NCBI RefSeq assembly: GCF_010672455.1
Contig: NZ_JAAHGO010000030.1
Location: 36,506-100,505, forward strand
Direction of reading: 5' to 3'
Origin: Okeania sp. SIO2C9
GTDB lineage: Bacteria > Cyanobacteriota > Cyanobacteriia > Cyanobacteriales > Microcoleaceae
Length of the DNA stretch: 64,000 bases
The translations under genes and the position numbers were made by a program. Under the pieces are notes generated by a model that saw only the letters and a list, made by a program, of their open reading frames with translations, did not search any database and was not told the origin of the DNA. This document shows positions 1 through 9,700 of this stretch, piece after piece (the first letter of the stretch is position 1; each line of letters opens with the position of its first letter).

Positions 1-823
1 TCAAACAGCCTCAAAATCTATGAAATTGCAGATTTGTAGAGCTAGGATTATAGCTATGACATCTTATCATAACTGATTAGAAGAAGTAAGAAGGAAGAGG
101 GAATAAGGAAGAAGGAAAAAGGAAAAATATTACTTTGTCTGAATTTTAAGCTTTTGATAAGCCTTAACCTTTCTTTCGACTGCTATGTATCAAAAGTTTT
201 GGTAGTCCGAAAGTGGTTAAATATCAAGAAGATTAGAACTATTCCCAACGTGGTAATTTCAGTTATCAGTTAACAGTTATCAGTTATCAGTACCTCTGCA
301 ATCAGGAGGCTTGACATAAGAAATATTTTGGAGGCGCATACCCACAATTTCTCGGTAAATATGTAGCAATATTCTAAAATTGGGGCGACCATTGCATCAG
401 AATAATACCATTTTTCACGCATTATTGTTAAATATCCTTGAGAGTAGGGAGTAGGTTCAACAATTAATAATGAATAATGAATAATGAATAATTACCTCTC
501 CTTGAAAGGAAGAGGATTGACTAATAATGAAAATTTTTTTTTATTATCCCCTTAAAAGGGGAGGCTTTAAACCACAATTTTTCGGTAAAAAGAAATAAGA
601 TATTTTGGTTTAATACCGATAATCGCATGCAAACATTACTGAAGCATTATTATCACTTAATAACTGAAGTCGCATCTAAACTATAGCATTATTTTTGGTA
701 ATTTGTATAATGTATTAAATTTCATATAGATATTAAATGATTTTCCAATTTTTTTTTAAAGGATAAAGTCTTCCTAACAAGATGGGAAATTCACTGACGA
801 AGAGTATGATTAAAGCGTTCAAT

Positions 824-946
824 ATAAGGGTGCTTGAATAAAGCCAAAAATTTATCGCTTTTAGGCAACAGCTCATCTGGCCACAGGCAACAGGGAATAT
901 ATAGGAAAAAAGTATTTTTGCAAATATGAGATGCACCCCAATATAA
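824..946. mobile_element. Miniature element, GGGTGC...GCACCC family
   Basis: The left part (GGGTGCTTGAATAAAGCC and on to about 862) is the reverse complement of the right part of the element at 54019-54242. The right end GAGATGCACCCC matches that copy's other end. The middle carries a heptamer array (CAACAGG type). No transposase is encoded, so it is non-autonomous. Boundaries are approximate because no target duplication is clear. Confidence 0.6.
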
Positions 947-1291
947 CTTGTTGTACCTATTTATTTTTCTACTATTTTATGTCTGATTGATAGAGAAACT
1001 TGATTATAAACTGACCAAAAATATGTACAGAACTAATTTGGCATCTATATCGATCGACTTTATATTATGAGAACCTCAATTCTGCCAAATTAAACAATGA
1101 TTTTTAGAGAGCGATCGCTCGCCATAAATATTTCTTTTACCCGGTGGTATGCCTAAACTATAAAAATTTAAAAAAAATCAAAAATTAAGTATTTTAAAAT
1201 TGAACAATTTTTATGACCGCTACATATCTACCACTTCCCCTAAAAGCTGAAAACTCACACAACGCCAGATTTTTGCTTCTTCCTTCTGTTA

Positions 1292-1337
1292 TACAAAAAA
1301 ATACAGTAGAAATTAGTCTCTCGTTTCTACTGTATTT
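1292..1337 (-). terminator. Rho-independent terminator downstream of the ArsM-like gene
   Basis: A 13-bp perfect inverted repeat (arms 1300-1312 and 1324-1336, loop of 11) is followed, when read on the minus strand, by a run of seven T. It lies about 175 bp after the stop codon of the methyltransferase gene, in the right orientation to end its transcript. Confidence 0.6.
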
Positions 1338-1510
1338 AAAGTCAGATCATTAATAGAATATCCCTTTAATTAGTGATAAAAAAATCATCTTCTTTCTCAC
1401 TTCAACGGCAAATCTATCCCTGCTCTGCTACTCAATGATTTATAAGTATTAAACCAGACATGATATTAGAATTATCCCAGTCTGTAATTTAAGATTATTT
1501 TTGATTTAAT

Positions 1511-2707
1511 TCAACCACAATCTGAAGGACTGCAACAGTCAGTATTATCATTAATACTTGTAATTCGATAATCTAAACCTTTAGTTTCCTTAGGATGCCT
1601 ATCTTTAGAGCGTCGGCAATTAAATTGTTTTGCTAAATTTAATGGAATATCTGTATAAGGCTCAACAGGCAAAAAATCCTGATGATAAGGACTATTTTTG
1701 TCTGTATAAATTTTGAAAGTTTTATCACAAACAGCCATTCTTTGACCTCTGTACAAAGTATGACCATCATCATCAACTACCTTTTTCCAAGGACCTTTGT
1801 AGATTACAGCCTGATTCCTTTCTAAACATTCTCCTTCTTTTCCTTTAAAAGCACGAACTGTCACAGAATTAAATTCAATTCCATCTATTACTTGCCATGG
1901 TTTTTCTTGACGTTTGAGAATTTCAACTCCGTAAAAACCAGCTTTTTCAAACATTTTTAGAAAAACATCTTCTCGAAATGCTCCAGCAATACAACCACTC
2001 CATAATTCCGGGTCATTAATAATATCTGGAGTTGGGTCTTCATCGCAGACAATATCAGAAATAACTGCTCTACCACCTCGCTTTAAGACTCTATAAATTT
2101 CACTAAATAGTTTTTCTTTATCTTGGGGACGAACTAAATTCAACACACAATTAGAAATTACTACATCAACACTATTATCTGGAATTAAAGGTTGTTCTTT
2201 GCGGAGTGCATTACATTCTGATTCAAAAGCTGCTAGAGCATCAATAGAAGTAATTGGATTTGCGGTAAGCCACTGTTCAACTATATCTAAGTCAAGGGCT
2301 AAATCTTGAATTTTTCCTTTGACAAATTTGGTATTTTTGAATCCAATTTTAGTAGCTATTTCATCTTGATATTTTCGAGCTAATCCTAACATATCATCAT
2401 TAAAATCTACTCCTATTACTTGCCCTTCGGCACCAACCTTTTGAGCAATAATATAGCAATTTTTTCCAGCACCCGAACCTAAATCTACAACTGTTTCTCC
2501 AGATTTAATATAAAGAGTAGGGTCGCCACAACCATAATCTTTTTGAATAATTTCTTGAGGTAAAATATCTAGATAATTTTCCTCATATTCAGTCGGACAA
2601 CATAGAGCTGGTTGTACTTGTTGAGCCCCTGCTTGATAACGTTCTAAAACTGCATTTTCAATATTATAGTTAGCAGTCAATTGTTCATTTGTAGTTGTAT
2701 CGGTCAT
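1511..2707 (-). CDS. arsM: ArsM-like SAM-dependent methyltransferase
   Basis: Predicted 398-residue class I methyltransferase. SAM motif I is VVDLGSGAGKNCY (about residues 93-105), with an acidic motif II VIGVDFNDDML. SNCVLNL and SGCIAGAF match the cysteine-bearing segments that bind As(III) in ArsM proteins. An early CC pair and a C-terminal CCSPSDCG tail add thiols typical of the family. The expected reaction is stepwise methylation of arsenite with SAM in the cytoplasm. About 100 residues after the methyltransferase core (KGPWKKV onward) exceed the usual ArsM length and may be a further domain. The start ATG lies in the end of a dispersed heptamer repeat, with no Shine-Dalgarno. No arsR or arsenic transporter is adjacent, so function rests on motifs alone. 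A related metal(loid) methyltransferase is the main alternative. Confidence 0.72.
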   Translation of the reverse strand: MTDTTTNEQLTANYNIENAVLERYQAGAQQVQPALCCPTEYEENYLDILPQEIIQKDYGCGDPTLYIKSGETVVDLGSGAGKNCYIIAQKVGAEGQVIGVDFNDDMLGLARKYQDEIATKIGFKNTKFVKGKIQDLALDLDIVEQWLTANPITSIDALAAFESECNALRKEQPLIPDNSVDVVISNCVLNLVRPQDKEKLFSEIYRVLKRGGRAVISDIVCDEDPTPDIINDPELWSGCIAGAFREDVFLKMFEKAGFYGVEILKRQEKPWQVIDGIEFNSVTVRAFKGKEGECLERNQAVIYKGPWKKVVDDDGHTLYRGQRMAVCDKTFKIYTDKNSPYHQDFLPVEPYTDIPLNLAKQFNCRRSKDRHPKETKGLDYRITSINDNTDCCSPSDCG

Positions 2708-2876
2708 TTCAGTTATCAGTTATCAGTTATCAGTACCTCTAGTTAAAGTCAGAGGCTTGAAATATTGAACTTTATTTTCTCTTGGTCGATTAGATATGGC
2801 GAGGAAACCTCGCCATCTCTCGACCGCTTTTTCATCCCCTTGAAAGGGGAGGCTTCAGACCTTATTTTTTGGTCAT
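2700..2876. repeat. Composite dispersed repeat, copy 1
   Basis: Nearly identical to 3154-3346. It consists of a CAGTTAT heptamer array, a block ending in GAGGCTTGAAATATTG, a TGGCGAGG/CCTCGCCA hairpin module and a CCCCTTGAAAGGGGAGGCTT hairpin. Its left end supplies the start codon context of the ArsM-like gene. Related or partial copies are at 470-600, 4840-4975, 36745-36935, 56150-56380 and 62870-63165. Confidence 0.8.
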
Positions 2877-3153
2877 AGATAAATCTTGTTCAAATTTTTC
2901 CCAATTCATTATATCTACCAAATAATTAAGCTGAAGATGACACACATTAAGGAAATTTTCACAAAGTATGATTTATATCTTGTGAAAATTTATCTAGTTA
3001 TATATTTTTATTTAAAACACTTTTAAATGAGTATTTGCTGAGAAGAAGTAAAGAATAAGAGAATAAATAAGTAGACGTCTTTACATCAAAAATTGTTGAA
3101 GTAATAAATTTTCCATACTACTGGAACTTCTGTAGTAGTAATCATGGGTTCAG

Positions 3154-3346
3154 GTCATTTCAGTTATCAGTTAGCCTCCTCCGGAGGAACTGCGTTAACA
3201 GTTATCAGTACCTCTAGTTAAAGTCAGAGCCTTGAAATATTGAACTTTATTTTCTCTTGGTCGATTAGATATGGCGAGGAAACCTCGCCATCTCTCGACC
3301 GCTTTTTCATCCCCTTGAAAGAGGAGGCTTAAAACCTTATTATTTT
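3154..3346. repeat. Composite dispersed repeat, copy 2, with a 24-bp insertion
   Basis: This is the second copy of the unit at 2700-2876. It differs chiefly by a short palindrome-bearing insertion (CCTCCTCCGGAGGAAC, about 3172-3195) that splits the heptamer array. Between the two copies (2877-3153) I see no gene. Confidence 0.8.
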
Positions 3347-3360
3347 TTGGTCAAATTAAT

Positions 3361-4749
3361 TTACGATCGCTTTAATATATATTTTCTGAAAAACAAAACA
3401 AATATACTGGCAGCTACAATTATGATTAATTTGACTATCAATGTATTTGTATTTTCACAGAAATTCTTAGAGAGAATTAATTCACATTGTTGTTTGACAC
3501 TGACATCTTTCTCGATATAATTAAAAACAGCTGCTCCTGTACCTACCACAGTAATTAATTCTTGAAAGTTCCGATCGTTCTTAGCTTTTTCTATTTCTAC
3601 TTGGCTGCGGATAGGGTTAATATTACCTTCTAATAATTTCAATCCCTGGTCAAAATTTTGTAAATCTCTTGTAATTTGCAAAAGATATTTTTCGTTGACT
3701 AATTGACTAAATTCTTCAAAAAAGTCGATTGTGGTTTTATTTATAGTGACTTTTTCTATGGCTTTTTTATAGAGAGTTTGTAATCTTTTATCGTAATTAC
3801 TTAAATTTATTTCTATTGTGCCTTGTTGAAATTTTAAATTGTTTAGATTCTGCGTATATTTATAGATGGCAACTTGGAATTGACTCAGAACATCACTAAT
3901 TTCTTCCAACTTATTAACTTGCTTCTTTCCTGCAGTAATATTTGCTTCTATAGATTCAATTTTTGTCTGAATTTGACTAAATGTATTTTTAATTAGATTA
4001 CTTAAAGTCCGAGTTTGGCCGTAAGCCCAAATAATTTTATGGTGATAATAAAATAACCCTATCCAGTCTCGATAAAATTTACTTAATTTGTAGAATGTTT
4101 CTTGGTCTGGATAGATAGCAATAATAATATGTTGATTTTGAACAATAGCAGTAATTTTTTTGTCTGTTAATTTTACAGTTTGTTGTTTTAACCTATTGTC
4201 AGAATATTCAAAAATTTTTGCTCCAATAAATTCACCTTTGCCCTTAAATTCTATTTCTTGTCCGTTGGGAAAAATTGCTTTGCAACATTTTTTGGCTATT
4301 TCTTCTATTTCTTCTGGGGTTGTTTCTGAGGAATTGGGTAGGTAGGTGGATAGCATCCAAGTCTGACCTAATGTGGCTGTATTTTCTCCTAATTTTTGTT
4401 CAACTTTTGTTCTTAATTCGCCAAAATATTCTGGTGTTTTTTTTTCGGGTGCAGCAACTTCTAATAATAGTCCATAACTATCTCCTAATCTTACTGGATA
4501 GTAATAACCATCTTCTCCAGAACTATTAGGATCTAAAGGAGCATAATTAGATTTGAGCAGGGGAACATATTCTACTTCTATATCTTGGTCGTTGTCTTGT
4601 CCGTCTTGTTTTAATTTTTCCTGAACAGTTGGGTGGAATTTCTGATAAAAATATTGGCGTTTTTGTTCTATGTCTTTTTCATCATCACCGAGACCGTTTC
4701 TCAGGTCGTAGAGAAATAAGTCAATGGTGGGATTAATAATATCGGTCAT
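3361..4749 (-). CDS. Membrane-anchored coiled-coil protein, unknown function
   Basis: 462 residues, family not recognised. The first roughly 230 residues are globular and acidic. Residues about 245-400 are rich in heptad-like helices (NTFSQIQTKIESIEANI and following), predicting a long coiled coil. A moderately hydrophobic segment (LITVVGTGAAVFNYI) and a clear C-terminal transmembrane helix (LIVKLIIIVAASIFVLFF) end in a basic tail. Coiled coil plus one or two C-terminal membrane helices recalls CorA-like architecture, but I see no GMN motif. It is the last gene of a minus-strand set (UPF0175, DUF3368, small hypothetical, this gene) opposite the caspase gene, so a role in a conflict locus is possible but unproven. 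Confidence 0.65.
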   Translation of the reverse strand: MTDIINPTIDLFLYDLRNGLGDDEKDIEQKRQYFYQKFHPTVQEKLKQDGQDNDQDIEVEYVPLLKSNYAPLDPNSSGEDGYYYPVRLGDSYGLLLEVAAPEKKTPEYFGELRTKVEQKLGENTATLGQTWMLSTYLPNSSETTPEEIEEIAKKCCKAIFPNGQEIEFKGKGEFIGAKIFEYSDNRLKQQTVKLTDKKITAIVQNQHIIIAIYPDQETFYKLSKFYRDWIGLFYYHHKIIWAYGQTRTLSNLIKNTFSQIQTKIESIEANITAGKKQVNKLEEISDVLSQFQVAIYKYTQNLNNLKFQQGTIEINLSNYDKRLQTLYKKAIEKVTINKTTIDFFEEFSQLVNEKYLLQITRDLQNFDQGLKLLEGNINPIRSQVEIEKAKNDRNFQELITVVGTGAAVFNYIEKDVSVKQQCELILSKNFCENTNTLIVKLIIIVAASIFVLFFRKYILKRS

Positions 4750-5108
4750 ATTTTTAGTTATTAATATAGTTGTAGGTTAGGTTACTTATAATTTCATTGC
4801 GAGGGGGGTTGAGAAAGTAATTATTTTGGTTTACTTAGTTATTACCAAAAAACAAGGTCTAAAGCCTCCCCTTTTAAGGGGATGAAAAAAGTAAGTTTCC
4901 GTATTTCAAGCCTCTGGGTTTCCTAGGTCATGCTGCGCAAACAGCCAGAGGTACTGATAACAGAAATGACCTCTCTTGGTAATCTTTTCTAAAAAAATTA
5001 ATTTGGAGATTACGTCTATTGAAAATATACTTTCCTCGAAAGGTTAATTTGTTTCATTTTCGCCTCGTAATGACATTAGATAAACCTGCCCCATCCCAAC
5101 TACAAAAA
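4750..5108. repeat. Spacer with an inverted composite repeat
   Basis: The spacer holds no gene. About 4840-4975 is a reverse-oriented partial copy of the composite repeat. It starts with the CCCCTTTTAAGGGG hairpin and ends with a shortened heptamer array and AAATGACC. Inside it, a block ending in GGTCATGCTGCGCAAACAG replaces the ACTTTAACT segment of the other copies, exposing a short dispersed repeat insertion. Confidence 0.7.
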
Positions 5109-5585
5109 TTATTTATTGTCTGAATACTTCTGACTAATTAAATTCAATAATTTATCAAACTTACTAATTTTTTTTACTGTTTCTGATGGCTCTGGTGATG
5201 AGATAATTTGGATGGCTGCATTGGTAATTTCATTGCTTTGAAAATCTGACATATCAATATCAGGAATAGGACGCTCTAGGGGTTGATTTTCCTCGGTAGG
5301 AATAAGTGCTGTTATTTCTTCGGTATTAGGGATTAAATTTTGAGGAATCTCATCAATTTTTTCTAGCTTGGAGTTAATATTTTGAAAGACTGTATTGAGG
5401 GATGGGTTATTGTTAATTATTTCCATTAGGGTTGGTTCAATATCTGTTTCCCAAGCTGTAGGGTCAAGGGATAATTGTTGACCAGCAATATAAAGATTCT
5501 CGTTTTCCTCTGCATTTAGGGGACTATCTAACTCTTTGATTGCTAATAACATAGATAATAAGAATTTGTTCGCTGAATCGTTCAT
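5109..5585 (-). CDS. Small acidic hypothetical protein
   Basis: 158 residues, no recognised family. The N-terminal 55 residues look helical (SANKFLLSMLLAIKELDSP). The middle is proline- and glutamate-rich and probably disordered, and a short basic helix ends the protein. It starts 57 bp after the DUF3368 stop codon on the same strand, so it may share that transcript. A disordered adaptor or regulator of the neighbouring membrane coiled-coil protein is conceivable, but nothing in the sequence shows it. Confidence 0.6.
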   Translation of the reverse strand: MNDSANKFLLSMLLAIKELDSPLNAEENENLYIAGQQLSLDPTAWETDIEPTLMEIINNNPSLNTVFQNINSKLEKIDEIPQNLIPNTEEITALIPTEENQPLERPIPDIDMSDFQSNEITNAAIQIISSPEPSETVKKISKFDKLLNLISQKYSDNK

Positions 5586-5642
5586 TTTGTGCTTCCTTGA
5601 TTTGTCGTTTATTTTTTCTGTAGTTTTAGATGAATTTAGTTA

Positions 5643-6140
5643 TTAGTCTTGATTAGATTCTTGTGCCAACTTTAATACATATAGATACAATCTCTGATTA
5701 ATACGAAAACCTGCTTCAGTAATTAAATCATCCATTAATGGCTGAATATTAGTAATTAGTCTTCTTTGTTTAGCAATTAACAAGATACCTAAAACACCAA
5801 TCACATTCAACCCTAAACTAATAGCTTTTTTTCGACCTGGGTTTTCATCTATGATTACTCGTTCAGCATCTAAAGAAACTGCTAAAGCTATTGTTTCTGA
5901 TTCTCCTCGATGTAATTCATTCTCTAACCTTTCCAATAATAACCGATTCTTTAACTCACGTTTTTCTATCCAAGGTAAAGTTTGAACTTCAATCGTACCT
6001 GGTACATTATAACCTAATCCTGTCATTTCTTCATAAACAGCTACCGGAATAATAATTGTGCCATAAATATCATGGAGTAGGTTAAGATAGCCAATGGCTG
6101 ACAAACTGGTAATGGGTGATGTATTACTAACAATGATCAC
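5643..6140 (-). CDS. DUF3368 PIN-like toxin of a type II toxin-antitoxin pair
   Basis: 165 residues. It opens with IIVSNTSPITSLSAIG, the signature start of DUF3368 PIN-like proteins, and later has ESETIALA and VIIDE, the acidic positions of a PIN-type nuclease fold. The expected role is an RNA-cleaving toxin. The start is GTG at 6140, whose GTGA overlaps the TGA stop of the upstream UPF0175 gene by 4 nt, which points to translational coupling. DUF3368 next to UPF0175 is a recurrent toxin-antitoxin arrangement in cyanobacteria. The first acidic position reads N rather than D (SNTSP), a variant common in this family. Confidence 0.82.
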   Translation of the reverse strand: MIIVSNTSPITSLSAIGYLNLLHDIYGTIIIPVAVYEEMTGLGYNVPGTIEVQTLPWIEKRELKNRLLLERLENELHRGESETIALAVSLDAERVIIDENPGRKKAISLGLNVIGVLGILLIAKQRRLITNIQPLMDDLITEAGFRINQRLYLYVLKLAQESNQD

Positions 6141-6382
6141 AATTCACCCAAGGTTTTTAATGTTTGTAATTCTTGTTGAAAATCTGAACTATCATAATTG
6201 ACACAAATATTTCTTTGGGCTAGTTCTTGACGAAATTCAATTAATGATAAATTAGCAAAATTAGCCGCTTTTGCACTGCTAATTTGATAGTCTCTAAACA
6301 TGATAATTGCTATTTCTAGTTGCAATATTTTTTCGCTTTTTCCCGTTGCTTGGATAATCTCATTGGGGATTACAATACTCAT
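6137..6382 (-). CDS. UPF0175 family antitoxin
   Basis: 81 residues of the UPF0175 type: a short helical region (EKILQLEIAIIMFRDYQISSA) followed by a helix-turn-helix-like segment (KAANFANLSLIEFRQELAQR). Such proteins act as antitoxin and DNA-binding autoregulator for DUF3368/PIN partners. The stop overlaps the partner's GTG start. The gene diverges from the caspase gene across a 325-bp spacer. Confidence 0.8.
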   Translation of the reverse strand: MSIVIPNEIIQATGKSEKILQLEIAIIMFRDYQISSAKAANFANLSLIEFRQELAQRNICVNYDSSDFQQELQTLKTLGEL

Positions 6383-6581
6383 GGAAGATTAAAATCTTTA
6401 AGATAGGGCTATAATAATTATAGCATAAAAAAATTCTCCTTTGTCTAAGTCCCGTTAAGCATCTACACAAGATAATTTATACAAACAATGGCTATAAAGC
6501 AAGGTTTTTACCTTCTAAAATGTGTGATTTATTTTGTTTCCCTGCTTAATAATAACTGATAACTGATAACTGAAATGACCT

Positions 6582-6674
6582 GCTATTACTTTTGTTTCAG
6601 CAGATAATGAACTAAATGTAGCTGTTTTAAGGGAAGGATTATTGATAGAAAATCCTCAGAATTATCCAGATTAA
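6582..6674 (+). pseudogene. C-terminal relic of a PIN-domain (VapC-like) toxin
   Basis: An open stretch of 30 codons ending at TAA 6672-6674 reads AITFVSADNELNVAVLREG, then LLIENPQNYPD. This is the characteristic C-terminus of small PIN/VapC toxins (FVSAD...LN.AA..EGL...NP). The rest of the gene is missing: a heptamer array and the AAATGACC repeat end (about 6551-6580) abut the relic. The remainder of the 6383-6707 spacer shows no other feature. The relic may also overlap the caspase gene promoter region. Confidence 0.55.
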
Positions 6675-6707
6675 TTTGTTGAAAACTTTACCAAATAATC
6701 AATCATT

Positions 6708-9700
6708 ATGAATAGAGAAGCATTAGTAGTAGGAATTAATTCTTATCCATTTCTCAAAAAAAAGAAACTGGGAGACTTAAACCTCAAAGCACCCGTAAAA
6801 GACGCAGAAGCCATAGCCGAAATGTTAGAAAAATACGGCAAATTTCATGTACAACGTTTACCTAAAACTTACAACCAAGAAGGTAAACCTAGATTTCTTC
6901 CCAAGGGTCTTGTCAAAATTAATGACCTGGAAAAAAAGATTATTAACTTATTTAATCCTCCATCCAAAAATGAAATTCCAGATGTAGCTTTACTCTTCTT
7001 TGCCGGACATGGTTATTTGAAAGAAACAGGAGGAATTCAAGAAGGATTTTTAGTCACCAGTGATGCTCAACTTAAAAATGAGAAATATGGTATTTCTTTA
7101 AATTGGTTAAAAGAATTATTAAAAAATAGTCCAGTCCCAACACAAATAGTTTGGTTAGACTGTTGTTTTAGTGGAGAATTTTTAAACTTTCAAGAAGCAG
7201 ACCCTGGTACAGGAAAAAAAGTAAGTCGCTGTTTTATTACTGCTGCTCGTTCCTTTGAAACAAGTGTAGAACAAATAGATGGAGAACAAGGTGTTTTTAC
7301 AGCAAGATTACTCAAAGGTTTAAATCCAGAAAATTCTGTAGATGGTTGGGTAACTAACTATATATTGGCAGATTCTATCAAAAAGAATATGGTTGATACT
7401 GCTCAAGCTCCTGTATTTCATAATTCAGGAGATGCAATAATTCTAACTACTAATACTGAGACTGAACCCTTAGATGAAAGTTGGAAAAATACTCCTCCTT
7501 ATCGTGCTTTATCTTATTTTACAGAACAGGAAAAAGATGCAGTATTTTTTCATGGCAGAACTAGATTAACAGATGAATTAATAGACCGAGTCAGAACAAA
7601 TAATTTTATCGCTGTATTAGGAGCATCCGGTAGTGGAAAATCATCCTTATTAAGAGCAGGTTTATTATATCAATTGAAGCGGGGGCAGAAAATATCGGGC
7701 AGCGATAGATGGCAATATATTAAACCATTTACTCCCACTGCAACACCTCTAGAAAATCTGGAAAATGCAATTATAGCAAACATTTACGATCCCCCTAAAT
7801 CCCCCTTAGAAAGGGGGACTTTGAAGGCTTCCCCCTTAGAAAAGGCGACAGCAGAGGACTTTGAAGACTCAACCCGGAAACAGGAGAGGGTCGGGGAAAT
7901 TGAAGACTCCCCCCTAACAAAGGGAGAAATTCAAAGCTCTCCCCTGAAAAATGGAGAAATTCAAAGCTCCCCCCTTAAAAAGGGGGGCTGGGGGGGATCT
8001 AAAACTGTACCTCAGCGATATAACCAGGAAAGGGTCGGGGACTTTGAAGACTCAACCCTGAAACAGGAGAGGGTCGGGGAAATTGAAGAGTCCCCCCTGA
8101 CAAAGGGAGAAATTGAAAACTCCCCCCTTAAAAAGGGGGGCTGGGGGGGATCTAAAACTGTACCTCATAAATTAAAGAATCCCGATCATATAGAAGCAGA
8201 AAAACCAGAGAACTTAACAGAAAAATTAATCGAATTTATTCAGTCAGTAGAAGCAGAAAGAGTCATCATAGTAATCGACCAATTTGAAGAATCTTTTACT
8301 CTGTGTGAAACTCACGAAAAACGACAAGAATTCTTTAATTGCTTCTTATCAGTTTTAGCAAATGAAACAATTCAAAAGAAACTTTGTTTAATCTTAGGAA
8401 TGCGGGCAGACTTTCTCGACCAATGTTCAAAATATCCAGGATTAGCAACTCAAATTAAAGAACATCAACTATTAGTAACGCCTCTGGAAAAAGATGAAAT
8501 AGAAGAGGCAATAAAAAAACCAGCCGAATTAGTAGGGATGGGAGTAGAACCAGGATTAGTTGCTCAAATGACACAAGATTTTTTGCGTAATCCAGGTAGT
8601 TTACCTCTCTTGCAATATACTCTGGATGTACTGTGGAAATCTGCGAATCAAGGAGAAGAGAAAAGTAAATATTTAACTCTGACAACTTATAGAAAGTTGG
8701 GTGGAATAAAAGGAACTTTGACTAAACGAGCTAATCAAGTATTTGAGAGTTTGAGTAAAGAGGAAAAATCGGTTGCTAAGAGGATATTTTTAGAATTAGT
8801 ACAGCCTGGAGAACAACAAATAAATTCAGGAAAAATAACAGATACTCGGAGGCGAGTAATATTAGAATATTTGCCCAATGAACAACATAGTTTAGAGCTG
8901 TTGTTAGAAGTAAGTGATAAATTGGCAGACCAAAATAATCGACTAATTACCAAAGATAAGTCAGAAAAAGGAACATTATTAGATGTTATTCACGAAGAAT
9001 TAATTAGAAGTTGGGAAAAGCTGAGAAATTGGGTAGAAGAATATCAAGAAGCTTTGCCGTTGGAGAGGAAAATAGAAGCAGATGCTGCTGAGTGGAAAAA
9101 ACACGATAAACAAGATGATTGGTTATGGCGAGAAGGACAGTTAATAAAAGCAGAAGAATATGTGACAAAATATGGGAATATGGGTTTGTTAAATGGATTT
9201 GCTTATGAATTTGTGAGAGCAAGTCAGGAGTTGAGAAAGCGTTGGGAAGTTGAAGAGAAAGAACGGAAAAAAAGGGAATTTGAACAAGAGCAAAAAGCTA
9301 GGAGGTTAGCTCAAAGACGGAATCAAATTTTGGGTGTTTCTTTGCTGTTTATGAGTGGGTTATTTGCCTATAGTTGGATACAACAAAGGATAGCTAAACA
9401 TAATAGTGAAGTATCATTGACGAGTAAGATGGCAGGAAAAGCAGAGATTATCAGAAATAATAACCTTTATGATACAAGTGTTTTGTTAGGACTTCAGTCC
9501 ATGGAAAAAGTTCAAAAATTTAAGCAATGGCGAGAGTCCGGATGGAGGAAAGTTTTCAAGACATTTTTAGACGGTCAATTTTTAGATATTCCTCAGAATG
9601 AGGCAGATGGAGCTATCCGCAATGGACTAACGAAACTACCAGATCATCTGCATACTCTCAACCACAAGTCCAGGGTAAATGCAGTAGCATTTAGCTCCGA

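Larger units (their letters stand above)
1..1510. other. Gene-poor repeat-rich left flank
   Basis: No convincing gene is visible. The stretch holds heptamer arrays of the CAGTTAT type (about 259-291), one copy of a composite dispersed repeat ending in a CCCC(TT/AA)GGGG hairpin (about 470-600), a miniature inverted-repeat element (824-946), a HIP1 octamer near 1111 and a terminator-like hairpin (1292-1337). The 67-codon open frame on the minus strand at 733-936 lies mostly inside the miniature element and is not supported as a gene. Confidence 0.7.
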
